Shown: one piece after another, positions 21,712 to 33,499 of the stretch | Layout: each line of letters opens with the position of its first letter | Numbering within the stretch: the first letter of the stretch is position 1 | Assembly: GCA_021018995.1 (NCBI GenBank) | Contig: CM037596.1 | Coordinates: 100,671,416-100,735,415 of the forward strand | Source: Chloranthus sessilifolius | Lineage: Eukaryota > Streptophyta > Magnoliopsida > Chloranthales > Chloranthaceae | Direction: 5' to 3' | Length of the DNA stretch: 64,000 nt | Program-made: the position numbers and the translations under genes | The notes under the pieces: generated by a model | The model's input: the letters and a program-made list of their open reading frames with translations, nothing else | Database searches by the model: none | Told to the model about the DNA's origin: nothing

Positions 21712-24700
21712 GTTAGTGCCTCCTTAAATTTTGTGTTAGGGATACCTTCCTTTCCGTGTCAAATTATCCTATGTTATTTTCACTCATTAATTTATTATAT
21801 CTGCAATTATAACTTTTGAGAGGACTATTAAGTTCCAAAGAGCACATTTGTTATACTAATAAGAGTAAAATGAATTTGGATAAGCAATATCTAAATCACA
21901 ATCACTTTCAGGCTTACTCAAGTAATATCTTTTGTTTAATACTGGGAGTTTTAATTCAAACTGAGGTTGAAGAAAATCTCCATTAGCAGGTAATGCACAA
22001 TCAAAAGGGACTTTTAACAATAGAGGTGAGAGACCTAGGTCCAAGAACCTGGACTCAGATTAGTATGAAGACCTCTAGGGTCTAGGCTCAAAATTAATCT
22101 GGACTTGGCTTGTGAAAAATATGTTGACTAATAAATCTATAATATATCTTAATTTTTTTATAAATAGAGTAAGACATTCATAGTTAACTAAAAATTAAAA
22201 TTTTACAAACAAAGGGAGTGACTGTGTTGACCACTTGTACACAGATAACCATGACCACCCATTTTTATGCCATCCAAGTAGTCCAACTAGCAGCCCATCA
22301 CTAACACATGTCTCTCGCAAAGAATCACACTTAATGAAAGGCTTGGAACCATGCAATCGGTGCACTTGAATATCAACTGCTAAAGAAATATGCACAATCG
22401 TCTTTATTAGAGTGTGTAGATTGGACAGTTCAAATCCCCACTAAGTGTGATATGTGCAGCATGGCTTAAAAGTTGGATGATCATGGTTCTATCTATGATC
22501 ATTTATCCTAAAAATAGAAGTATAAATAAGAGTAACCTCGTTCAACCCAATAGTTTGAATTGAAACCTATATACAAGGTGCCTAAATCGGTTTTGGTATC
22601 GGGTATCGGTCCAATGTGTATCGGCGGATACCGAGACTATCGCTGATTCCCGTACTGATGCTGATATTGATGCCATTATTGGTCTCTGGCGAAACTGATA
22701 CATATCCCTGATACGTATCGATATCGGCTGATAATTGTTACCATAGCTGTATATACCCAATCTTTTAGGGGATAGGAATTTAGAATAGGGCTAGTGAATT
22801 AATTATGAAGAATAGAAAGTTGAACAGGGAATAGAATAATGCTTTTTTTAAAGGTTTCTTTGTGTTTTGAACACTATTTACTCAAAGTAATTTCACTTAA
22901 AGGTTACTAATAAAGCCAGCTATTACCCAGTGCTGGTTCTGTACATACGGGGTGCTGGGAGGGGTGGACGGGATGCAAATCTAACCTTTGGTTTTTTACA
23001 CACAAAGTGGCTGCTTCTAGTTTATTACTATAATATAATTCATAAACATTGTATATAGGTAATGTAAACGTACCTTAATATTACCTAGCTGCATGAATGC
23101 TTGAGATAATCTAACATTAGAAACTAACACAGTGATGCTATTGCTTGAATGTTTAGGCCATATGGTTGTCTTATAAATTATTATTAAGGTTGCTTGTTCC
23201 AGCTAACTGAGCAAAGTATCTTTTTCGAGTCCTGGCCAAGTCAATTCTGCAACTTGGCCTGTGCCAAAGTAAGTCAACTTATTTAAAGTGACTCAATTTA
23301 AATGAGTAAGTAAATGTTGAGTTGACTTTTCAAAAATTGCTTGCATTTATTTAAGCAAAATCTAGTTGATTATCCAACCGGGTTGAGTCTCAGGTCCAAT
23401 TTCCTATCCAGTGTAATTTATGCACTGGCAGATTTTTCTCATAACTTCCTATCTAGTTCAATTTCCTATCAAATCCAATAATTGATGGACTGACACCATC
23501 AATTATTGAAGAATTTGAAAATGAATTGGAATTTGGAAAGAAGGCATAGTAGACATGACACACCGAACTCTAGGATGAGTTTTTTCCAACTGCAGAAGAA
23601 AGATGCAAGTCAATGTCTACAGTGACATAAAATACAAGGAAGAAGAAAAGAAAGATGATAATGAGTATGGGATAAACATTAAGATCCAAAAGAAGGGCTT
23701 ACTGTTTCAAGAGGTTTGTTTTAACTAAATAAAAAGGGATTCACATGAGACATTATGTGGCACGTAACCACTTAATGAACTCACATGACCACTTAAGCTA
23801 ACTTCATTAACTATAATTATAGTTGTGAACGTTCTAATGGTTTTAGTTAATAATGGGAAGATTTATCGTGATTATGGGTCTTAAATTTAAGTAAGTTTAT
23901 GGTTTGTTTAAATATAGGACCCAAAGAAATGACTTTATTATTATGGTTTTGAGAAAGTGATTTTTCTTGTGATTTCATGGGTTCCCTTAGAAACCCTCTC
24001 TATTGTGTTGATTGCTTGATCTCTTTGCTACGGATTTCAATAAAGAAGGTATGGGATTGCATTCTCATGTTTATTCTTCTCCTCTTTGAATCTCTTCTTC
24101 TTCATTGCACATCAAGTTCTTTGTATCTCCAACATGAATCCATGTCTATGTCAACTTATAAAGCCACAGGACTTTGGGAACGGGTAATGGGTAGATAGTG
24201 GTGTTTCAAGAGGTTCCTTTGGAAATTTGGCTAACCTAACAACAATCAACATTTCACAATATCCTGGGCCCAAAATGCCTTTCTTCAATCAGTGACAATG
24301 TTTTTAAATGCCCAAAGGGCACCCCAAGTCCATCCCATAAAATTTGGCAATAAGTTTCTGTCAAAGGGAATTTTAGTGTGTTCATAGTAGAACCCTTTTA
24401 CATACAGAATCACTTGAAGTATAAATTTTGACGTTGGATCATGTAATTCCCAAATATGACTGAAATAAGGATCTTCAACTGAGTAACTTCATTATATTGA
24501 ACCCTATAACCTTTGTAGATACTACACACTTGCCAAGAGCATCAGCCACACTATCTTGGTATCGAAAATTATTTGTAGGGAGCCTATTTAGTATGTCTAT
24601 TTTTGGATTAGATTGCGCTGTCAATAATGAAGGGTTTGACCAACGGCATAAAATTCCACCTTATAAATTAAGTGCCATCGTTTTTGCTTTGTTTAATTTT

Positions 24701-24775
24701 TCGCTAAAGAAGTTGTCAGTGCTTTTTCTTAGATATAGAGTCACAATCAACGTCATTCATCAACATCACTGTTGT
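21712..24775. other. no gene recognised
   Basis: Anonymous. 22570-22740 is enriched in GATATCGG/TATCGGT words (low-complexity plant repeat). Short frames show no motifs. Confidence 0.5.
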
Positions 24776-24840
24776 CATATGCGATCGCATATGGCAGTTT
24801 TAAGGGTGGGATCACATATGCCATGACGTCATATGTGATC
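24776..24840. promoter_or_regulatory. palindrome cluster upstream of TNP2
   Basis: 24776-24793 is a perfect 18-bp palindrome, CATATGCGATCGCATATG. 24810-24840 is an inverted repeat with 11-bp arms, GATCACATATG and CATATGTGATC, around a 9-base spacer. A further CATATG-like half site follows near 24850. Lying about 150-200 bp upstream of the transposase start, these may be subterminal transposase-binding or promoter sites. That role is inference. Confidence 0.55.
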
Positions 24841-24983
24841 TAGTAGCGTATGTCATGGTAGTTTGACTACATATAATTTGCACCTTAGCAGCTTCATGTT
24901 CTTGACAGATTCATATTTTACTGTAAAGGAGGAAGCCCTCATCTCACTAAAGGAGGCAACTTCATGTTCTTGATAGATTCATG

Positions 24984-27900
24984 ATGGATAAGAGTTGGAT
25001 GAAAAATATTAGGTATATCACTACATCATTCTTTCTATGTCAAATAATTTCAATTTAAATAGTTTAAAATATTGATTAGTAAAGCAAATCATATTTATAT
25101 GGATGATGTAGGAATGCTAAAAAGTACAATGAAGGTGTAAAAGAATTCACCAACCTAGCCATATCCCGTGGATCATCTGTTAATGAAAGATTAAATTGCC
25201 CATACATCAAATGCAACAATATAGAGTTTCACGATAAGGAGATAATATATGATCATTTGATATGTAATGGCATAGTTCATAACTACACCAAGTGGTATTA
25301 TCATGGAGAGGAAATATCTCAAGAAAGTCTTTTACAAGAAGAACATCATGATAGTGGAGTCGATGAGCATGATACAGGTGATGACATAAGTCAAATGTTG
25401 CATGATGCATTTGGCGTTCATATGCCGGAAATAGCTTCAGATGGTTTGGCAGACGAAACTGAGGATCTACCTAATCCTAGTGCCTCTAAATTCTACAACA
25501 TGATACACGATGCCGAGCAAGATCTCTATCCGGGATGTAAATCACACGCAATTTTATCTTTCCTTGTTAGGCTATGGCATATCAAATGCCTCGAAAGATG
25601 GAGCAATAAGTCATTTACAATGCTACTTGATTTATTAAGAGAAGTACTCCCTGAGGGTTCAAGTTTACCTAAAAAATTTTCACAAGGCAAGAAGATTATT
25701 TCAGACTTAGGGCTGACTTATAATAAAATTGATGCTTCCCAAATGATTATATGTTGTATTGGAAAGAGTCTGTCGATAAACAATTGTGCAATCTTTGTGG
25801 CACTTCACGATGGAAATCTCCAGACGATCATTTAGAAGACAGTAAGAGGAAGAGTCCGACAAAGATATTGTGTTACTTCCCTCTAAAACCAAGATTACAA
25901 AGGTTATACATGTCATCAAAAATTGCGTCCGACATGAGATGACATGATGAGGGTCACACTAAAGATGAGATGTTACGACATCCCGTAGATTCTCTAGCTT
26001 AGAAACTTTTTGAAATCATCAATCCAGCATTCGCAGCAGACTCTCGAAATGTTAGACTTGGATTAGCGAGTGACGGTTTCAACCCTTTCAAGACAATGAG
26101 TAACATACATAGCACGTGGCCTGTGATACTTATTCCATACAATTTGCCGCCATGGTTGTGCATGAAGCAACCAAACATGATCCTATCGATGCTTATACCA
26201 GGTCCATCTGGACCTGGAAATGACATTGATGTATACTTGAGGCTGTTGATAGAGGAGTTAAAAGAATTATAGGAATTTGGGGTGGAGACGTATGATGCTT
26301 CAAGGAGAGAAGTATTTCATTTGCATGCGGGCTTGTTATGGACCATTAGTGATTTCCCAGGGTATGCTATTTTATCAGGTTGGAGCACGAAAGGGAAGCT
26401 GGCATGTCCTTCATGCAATAAGGACACGTGTAGCTTATACTTGCGGAATAGTAGGAAGCAATGTTACCTTGGACATCGTCGATTTTTACCTTCAAATCAT
26501 AGATTTAAAAAAAAAAAACAATTTTTTGACGGTACTGTAGAGGATAGACCGGCTCCAATTTCAATGTCTGGCTTGAGTATATTGATGGAACTGGAGAATG
26601 TCATACATACTTTTGGGAAGCGTCATGTGAGGAAAAGATCTAGAACCATGGAGTCTGAAAACATGCCTTATAACTGGAAGAAGAATAGTATATTCTTTGA
26701 GTTGTCATATTGGGAGCATAATCTACTCAGACACAATTTGGATGTAATGCACATTGAAAAAAATATATGTGATAATTTGTTCATGACTCTCTTAGATGTA
26801 GATGGAAAAATGAAGAATAATATTAAGTCACGTCTCGACTTGAGAGAAATGAATGTGAGACATGGTCTCCATTCGCGAATAGAGGCGGACAAAAATCCAG
26901 CATATTTACCTACTGCCTGCTACTCCATGAACAAAAATAAAAAAGAGAGGTTCTGCAATATTTTGAAGAGTTTGAAAATCCCAGATGGTTACTCATCTAA
27001 TATTGCAAGGTGCATCATTATTAAAGAGTACAAAATATCTGGACTAAAAAGTCATGATTCACATGTCATAATGCAACAGTTTTTTCCCTTAGCTATTCGA
27101 AAGGCGTTGCCAAAGAAAGTAACTTCTACAATATTAGAGTTGCGTACATTCTTCCGTGAATTATGCTCCAAAGTTTGTTGATATGAGGATATGAAACATC
27201 TCGAGGAGCGCATTGTATTGGTCCTTTGTCAATTAGAGAGCATTTTCCCACCTGCATTCTTTGACATTATGGTGCACTTACCCATACATTTAGCTTTAGA
27301 GGTACTACTAGGTGGACCTGTCCATTATCGTTGGATGTATCCTATTGAGAGGTATTATCTTATAGTATATAAATTTTAGTTATTTATTGTGCAATTACTT
27401 ATGACGTCACTCATGTAAGCCAACTATATTTACATGTAGGTACTTATTGACATTGAAGTCATATGTGCGTAATAGAGCTCAACCCGAGGGGTCCATTGCC
27501 GAAGGGTACCTCGCAGAAGAATGTCTAACATTTTGCTCTCAATACTTTAACAATATTGAAACGAGGTTAAACCGACCCCGGAGGAATCTTGACTTTGTTG
27601 CAAATGGCAGTGCAACATTTTTCCTATTGAGCGAGTTAGAATGGGCACAAGCACATCGCTAATTGGTGTTCAACCATGAGAAGGTCACAACTTATTTAAA
27701 GTAAGGTCTCACACATTTGTAAATTATTTTTTATACTTATGTAATATTTGATGCTTACACAATGTTCATTCAACACAGGCATCATGATCGAGTGTTACGT
27801 ATGATGTACCCAAAAGCAAATCCCCATGAAAGACAAAAATTGAAGAATGAATAATTTGTTGATTGGTTTAAGGAGCATGTAAGTTAGGATTGTTTATATA

Positions 27901-28711
27901 TCAACAGTCATTTTATACGAATTTTGGATAGTGTTTTGACCTTCCTGTACACTTAAAATAGGTACGAAAGTTTTAAAAAAATTCAAATAGTTCATTGCCG
28001 AAAGAAATTGCTTTGATCGATGAAGGTCCTTATTCAGAAGCAAGAAGATTCACCAGTTACACTATTAACGGATATAAATTTTGAACAGTTGAAAAAGAGA
28101 AGAGAGCTAAAACTCAAAATAGTGGTGTTGCGGTCACTGCAACTATTACAAGTTACTCAAGTACTAAGGACAAATGACCCATTGTTGGAGAGATAACATA
28201 TTACGGCCGTTTAACCGATATAATCGAGTTAACATATTCAGAACAACTCAAGTTTGTACTGTTTAAGTGTGATTGGGTTGATGTGACAACACAGGGCAAA
28301 GGAATTAAGATTGATGATTTAGGATTCACACTTGTGAATTTTACCCGATTGTTGTTCCCCACTCAACAAGTGTCAGATGAACCATACATTTTGGCATCTC
28401 AGGTTACTCAGGTTTTCTATGTCCAAGATCTAGTTGATCCGAATTGGCATGTTGTCATGAAGACTAAGCCTAGGGACCTATTTGATATGAGATGGAATGA
28501 TAATGCTTTATTGGATAGTACTTATGCCATCCAAGAGCCAAATGACACTATCGAGGATGGTGTTGATGACAATTGGGTAAGGGAAGATGTGTTTGGACCA
28601 ACTGTAGATGCACCTCTCCAAATGCGTGTTCCACAACAAACTCCTTCAACTGATTTCATTGACGATGATCTTGGATCAGATTTTGATTCTCAAGTGGATG
28701 GAAGTGTTTAA
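24984..28711 (+). pseudogene. TNP2-type CACTA transposase, inactivated
   Basis: The start MDKSWMKNIR (24984) with an intron at 25013-25111 is typical of the transposase-associated domain. Then come CPYIKCNN and WYYHGEE, a linker ending DISQMLHDAF, and the TNP2 domain: YPGCKSHAILSFLVRL, CLERWSNKSFTMLL, LPYNLPPWLCMK-type and IPGPSGPGNDIDVYL, HLHAGLLWTISDFPGY, SGWSTKGKLACPSC and DVMHIEKNICDN. DUF4218 follows (LPIHLALEVLLGGPVHYRWM, intron 27352-27440, then YLLTLKSYVRNRA). A DUF4216-like C-terminus is at 28190-28480 (KCDWVD, LASQVTQVFYVQD). A one-base loss near 25739 and stops at about 25940, 26000, 26268 and 27181 destroy the frame; most stops replace expected Trp codons. Confidence 0.92.
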
Positions 28712-29078
28712 CTATTTCGCATCATGCACAATAAGCTCCGGTCCACCAAGACAAGGTACGTGCAATTTGACATGTTTAATTTTTCATAAGGTTGGGCTCT
28801 ATATGCATATTTACTAGGTCTTGCCTAATTCTAATATTTTGTTCTATTTATTTAAAATGATTTCCCTTTGTGGATATAGGTTGGACTCTATATCCAAACA
28901 TACAAGATGCTCATAAAGATTAGAGAGAGAACAATTGGGATCCATCTTCCTTTGTGGACCTTGATAAATGAAGCCGAGGTATATAATAGCTCAAAGACAG
29001 GTTATATGGATTATAAGGTGTTTTGTCATTTGATTTGGTCACAAACTCACAATGACATAGTGGTACCAATCTCCATTT

Positions 29079-29253
29079 GGCGTGATGGCCAGGTACCCGC
29101 CTCAAGAAGCGGGAAATGCGAGTTCGAATCCTACCTTGATGCCACCCTAGGGATTATATCCCGTGCAGACCCAACACGCGCTACTTTGGGGCACGTGTCC
29201 CTAGGATTAGTCGGGTGCTCTAAGGCCCGGGCACCCAGGTTATTAAAAAAAAA
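29079..29253 (+). mobile_element. tRNA-derived SINE
   Basis: Contains a box A-like TGGCCAGGTACCCG at 29086 and a box B GAGTTCGAATCC at 29120. The start-to-start spacing of 34 bases is right for RNA polymerase III promoters. An unrelated GC-rich body follows, ending in a TTATTA plus nine-A tail. About 175 bp long. It lies between the two CACTA genes, so it inserted into the element. I could not define a target-site duplication. Its promoter boxes look close to consensus. Confidence 0.65.
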
Positions 29254-30075
29254 GGAGCTTCAAACGAATTAGATAACCATTCGTCTCACCTTTATTTGTT
29301 TGATAATTTTCTAGGACAAGCTCTGCATGCTTCTTTTGAGAATTTCAAAGAGATCGTTAGATCTGATTTCTTCGAACGATCCTGACCATTTACTTTAGTC
29401 ATTGTCATCTATCACCTAAGTTCGTACCTTTTTTATTTAACTGAAATTTAGTCACGGATATAGAGAGAAGCACTGTTCTATAGGTTGCGGGTAAAATTGT
29501 GTATGCATTGATGGCATTTATTTTATATTATAGTTGCAGAAATGTCTACAAATAAAGAAATATAAATAGTTTAGCACAATGATTTTCTAAGATATGTAGT
29601 GATTCGTGAATGGTTGGATCTCCTAGTGAGCTATACATCCATCTCTTTTTGTTAACTTTTTATTGCTGCTTGGATCTCTCTCTAGATTCGTGTGAATGAT
29701 CCTGTCTCACTTCAGGATAACACTATCCAGCATTCATTGTTGATATTACAAATCACGTGTATATAAGTCAGAATTATATCCTTATTTATGACATTAATCA
29801 TTCAAATAGTAGAGATTTCATCAATAACTCTAGTCTCAATTCAAGTGAAAAACTTTTCTGTGCATTATAGGACCAGCTTCAGACTTGTTATGGTTATTCT
29901 CTCTCCTTGTAATATGAAGTTTGGAATTAGGATACAAGACAAAAATTGACTAATGTTTTGCATAACTTGATTATTTTTACTCCAGGTAACATTTGTTTCA
30001 AGTGAGCCGCTGCCTCCTGAGTTCTTAATTCGTTCTTGCCTAATTATGATATTTACTTTGCCCAGTTCTAGTCAG

Positions 30076-31471
30076 ATGGATAGTGTTGAAGCTACAGGAT
30101 CTGGGAAGAGGATAGTACGAGGTCATTTCAAGTGTGCCTATATGCAACGATTGACAGATGGGGAGAAATTTCAGGTCCTTGTCAGTGACGAGCAACTTGT
30201 AGAAAAAAGTGCATTGAAATTTTCAACTTGGTTGGGTACTTTAACAAAAGATGGTCGAGTATTGCCAATTGACTGTCCATCGTGGAAAGAAGTTGAAGAT
30301 GAAGCGAAGGACAGGGCATGGAAACGCGTTCAGGTAAATATGCATGCTTCGAGTTTTCCTTTACATTTTATTTTTTTATATGTAACATATTTAAATGATT
30401 ATGTTTTCTACCTGAACTTTGGTTTAGGTGAAAGTTGATATTGGTGATGAGATGAAACACTATGTAATGCTTTGACTTGCCAAAAAATGGAGGGACTACA
30501 AGTGTGAGCTAAAGAGAAAGTGGGATGTCAATTGCCCACCCAATGAAGATCTGTATGAGCATCACCCTATAAATGTATTGTCAGATCAATGGCAAACTCT
30601 TATCCATTTCTGGGATTTTGATGAAGGCAATGTATAAATTTTTCATAAAAGAATTTAAAATAATTTACTTTGCATAACAAACTTGTCAACATCAATTAAT
30701 TTATGTGGTATAGAAAAGAAGCGAAAGAAATAAACGAAATAGGTCGTGTCAGAAACTTGCCCATACCACCAGTACGAAAAGCTTCGCGAGAGTACGTCAT
30801 GAGGAGGTATACATTTATGTTTAAGGTCAATCTATATATCATGTATCTCATCTATGTCAATATTCATTATTTACTAATAAAATTTTTTTTGACATAGCAC
30901 GTCAAGAGAGGAGGGCAGAATCCGCCTAGCCGAGCGAAGATTTTTTTGCTTACACATTCACATAAAGACGGCACGCCAGTCATTAAAGTGGCTGCAGAGA
31001 AGATTGTAAGTTCATACTATGTTATTCATTATCTATAGACTTTATATAATTAAGAAGATAAATGAAATGTAATCAATTACAGTGTAAGATGAAGAAATTA
31101 CTATCGGAAGATGGTTTGGTGGATAAGACCTCTCAAAATAATGTGTATTGGAAGGTTATGGGACCTGAGAAATCAGGGCGTGTTCGTGGCCTAGGATTGG
31201 GGCCAACTCTCACCAGTCTTTGGGGATCATCATCTAGCCGTGGTGGGTCATCCTCTGGTGAGTTCATAGCAATGAAAGATAAAATACGCTTATTGGAAGA
31301 GCTCTTGAATAAGAGAGATGTCGAGATGGTAGAGCAACAAAAGCAAAGAGATGAGCAATAAAGGTTGATGGTTGAGCAACAACGACAGAGAGAGGCTCAG
31401 ATGGCAGAGCAATTGAAGGAGAGTAATGCCCAAATAACAGAACGTAAGAGCATGTTCTTGACTCTCTCGCG
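30076..31471 (+). pseudogene. TNPA-like / plant transposase (Ptta/En/Spm, Transposase_24) gene, inactivated
   Basis: Starts MDSVEATGSGKRIVRGHFKC. Exon 1 to about 30330 contains FSTWLGTLTKDGRVLPIDC and WKEVEDEAKDRAWKRVQ, followed by a GTAAAT donor. Later segments give KKWRDYKCELKRKW, CPPNEDLYEH, LLTHSHKDGTPVI and, at 31085-31361, TSQNNVYWKVMGPEK then a Ser/Gly-rich linker. The C-terminus is a Glu/Gln-rich coiled coil (EELLNKRDVEMVEQQKQ, then REAQMAEQLKESN). This layout is that of the second CACTA protein, which binds subterminal repeats. Stops at about 30473 and 31359 interrupt it. Confidence 0.8.
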
Positions 31472-32348
31472 GTACGTATATATAACTATTTGTTTATAGA
31501 TTGTAAGTTTTTTAAGATGTTAATAAACTTAGAAATGATTTCTTTGTCCTTTTTATTGTGTAGCTTGGTGGCAATTCTAAATAGTTATTGCCTACTATCA
31601 TTCATCCAGTCTATTACAGGTATGTTTGGTAAATTGCTCTGATAAATAGCTATTGCCTACTGTCATCTGTATTTCTACTTTGTTGACTTGTTTGTTCAAA
31701 TTAGCAACACAACTAACTTTGTTCATAATTAATTTTGATGTAATGCAGCAATGTACAAGTGGAGAACATAACAGTCCAAGCTCCACTTGATTCTCCTTAT
31801 ACCCACATTAAAATGGCTAGATAGTAATAATTTGTCCACTTCATATCAGTTTTAGTTGTTGCTGTTTAGGTGTCTTTTTTATTCCACTAATGGTTGTTTA
31901 GGTGACCTATGAAGGAACCGAACATGATGCTTTGTCATACATTTTTTCTATCTTTTGTATGACTGCCTGCCTTTTTACCCTTCTTTTTAAGAATATTTTC
32001 ATTGTCTTGCTGCATTTTCTGTTATTGGTTATATTTTTGATATATCATTGTTTAATATATCTCGATTCCATAATCCTTACAAGTACAGGCTGATGCTTCA
32101 AAAATGGTAAGCTCTTTATGGAAGATGCCTGTGTTTTTATTCAGCGAGATGTCTTACAGGCATAAAATTTTGCTTTAGGTAGCTGAGAATGATCCCAACT
32201 GGAAGCATTGGAACTCACTGCTGCTTACACATCGTCCTCCTTTGGAATAGGTTATTTTGTTCTTGCACTTTTTCACAAGTCACTGAATTTTTGCAGCTAT
32301 GCATTCTTATCTTCATTTTGTTAATTTAGTTATTATGTTGAGATGCAG
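31472..32348. other. spacer with possible small exons, unassigned
   Basis: 32192-32249 lies after GCTTTAG and encodes AENDPNWKHWNSLLLTHRPP before a stop. It looks exon-like but I cannot name the family. The CACTA 3' terminus should lie in this stretch but I do not see it. Confidence 0.35.
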
Positions 32349-32427
32349 GGACAGCAAGCTCACACGATTACTTCGTGATTCATTGGGTGGGAGGACTAAG
32401 ACATGCATAGTTGCCACTGTTTCACCA
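32349..32427 (+). pseudogene. kinesin (probably kinesin-5) motor-domain exon fragment
   Basis: After ATGCAG the frame encodes RDSKLTRLLRDSLGGRTKTC followed by IVATVSP, the conserved end of the kinesin motor core (the RDSKLTRLL and ATVSP motifs). The motif stops abruptly at TTTCACCA, where a different gene fragment begins. The rest of the motor and the stalk are missing. The reading frame is shared with the following fragment, so a fused ORF of 147 codons (32299-32742) results. Confidence 0.85.
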
Positions 32428-32454
32428 AAAACGAGCTCGAGGTCGCTGAAATCC

Positions 32455-33262
32455 ATGGCAGAAGAAGAAGAGAGTTCTTTCACCAAAGACGAGCTCGAGG
32501 TCGCTGAAACCCTTAACCAACTCAAAGAACTGATTACAAGATTCAATCCCCCTCCATTGATCCCCCGTTGGGGTCGCAAAGGAAGGCGATCAGCAATCAA
32601 CATCAGCCCATCATCATCTTCTCGATCATCCAGAGATCATAAAACCCATTTCCAGACTCCTCTTAATTCAAATCTTCAACCCATGATAAAGATAGGGTTA
32701 AAGAAGATGAAGAAGACGATGGTATATATTTTTTATTTCTAAAAAATCTGTTTATTTTTTATCGTTTTCCATTCCCTTTAATGGGCTTTTTATTTGGGTT
32801 TTTGGGTTTATTTATTTGTATTATAGACGACCTATTAAAAGATTAAGGAGCTGAAGGAGATGATATCGAACCTCATTCAACGACACGAGCTACTATATCA
32901 GGTGGGTGTTTTTTTTCCTTAATTTATTATTATTGGAATAATTTTCTTAGAAATTTGATTCCCGGATTATAGTTCTTCATATCGAATCCTGCCAAAGCTG
33001 GATGACACAGATGTTAGGGCCCCATAATCTGTGGCAGTCAGCGTTTGACAGGATTTGGGGGCTGAAAATGGTTCTTAAAAACTGTGTTTCCGATCAATCT
33101 AATTTTATTTTCTTTTATTTCTAATTTTTTATTGTTAATTTTGTTTACAATGGTTAACTAATCTAATTTTCGGCTCTAATCATCACGGAAGAGCAAAGTT
33201 TAGGGACTCCTATGAGAAACTGAGAGCTGAGAATTTCAAATTGAAGTGAAATCGGAAGTTTG
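32455..33262 (+). pseudogene. 5' part of an unassigned plant gene (EVAETL..WG.KGRRSA motif)
   Basis: ATG 32455 opens MAEEEESSFTKDELEVAETL, then LITRFNPPPLIPRWGRKGRR, a Ser-rich stretch, and a GTATAT donor at 32722. A second exon-like stretch (32827-32901, between TTATAG and GTGGGT) holds KIKELKEMISNLIQRHELLY after a stop codon. A third near 33200-33250 holds DSYEKLRAENFKLK. From memory this resembles a small plant family of acidic proteins with a WG..RRRSA motif and a short coiled coil, function unknown. 32420-32451 is repeated at 32478-32509, a 58-bp duplication spanning the start codon. Stops in exons 2 and 3 argue for a pseudogene. Confidence 0.45.
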
Positions 33263-33499
33263 CCTTCTTTTTCTGGAGTTTTCCTAGGGCTATCAATGGG
33301 TCAGGTACAGCAAACCTGACCTGATATTTTAATGAATTATACATACATTTACAATGTTTTGAAAACCAGATTGGACATCAAAATGGTTAGGATTTCGGTC
33401 CGGTTTGCTAATGGGTGGTGCATTGAGTTCATCATGTTTACAATGGGGTTTGGGGAGTGATGGTGCAATCGGATGAAAGCATTTTATACCACTGCAGCA

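Larger units (their letters stand above)
24776..31471 (+). mobile_element. decayed CACTA (En/Spm) element
   Basis: Carries a TNP2-type transposase gene followed in the same direction by a TNPA/Ptta-type gene, the standard order in plant CACTA elements. I could not find convincing CACTA termini on either side, so the outer limits given are those of recognisable content. Both genes contain stops and frameshifts, and a SINE sits between them. Confidence 0.8.

Noticed and set aside
32299-32454. Start of a kinesin gene at 32299
   Set aside because: The bases before 32349 are intronic with an acceptor at 32347-32348; kinesin similarity begins only after it.
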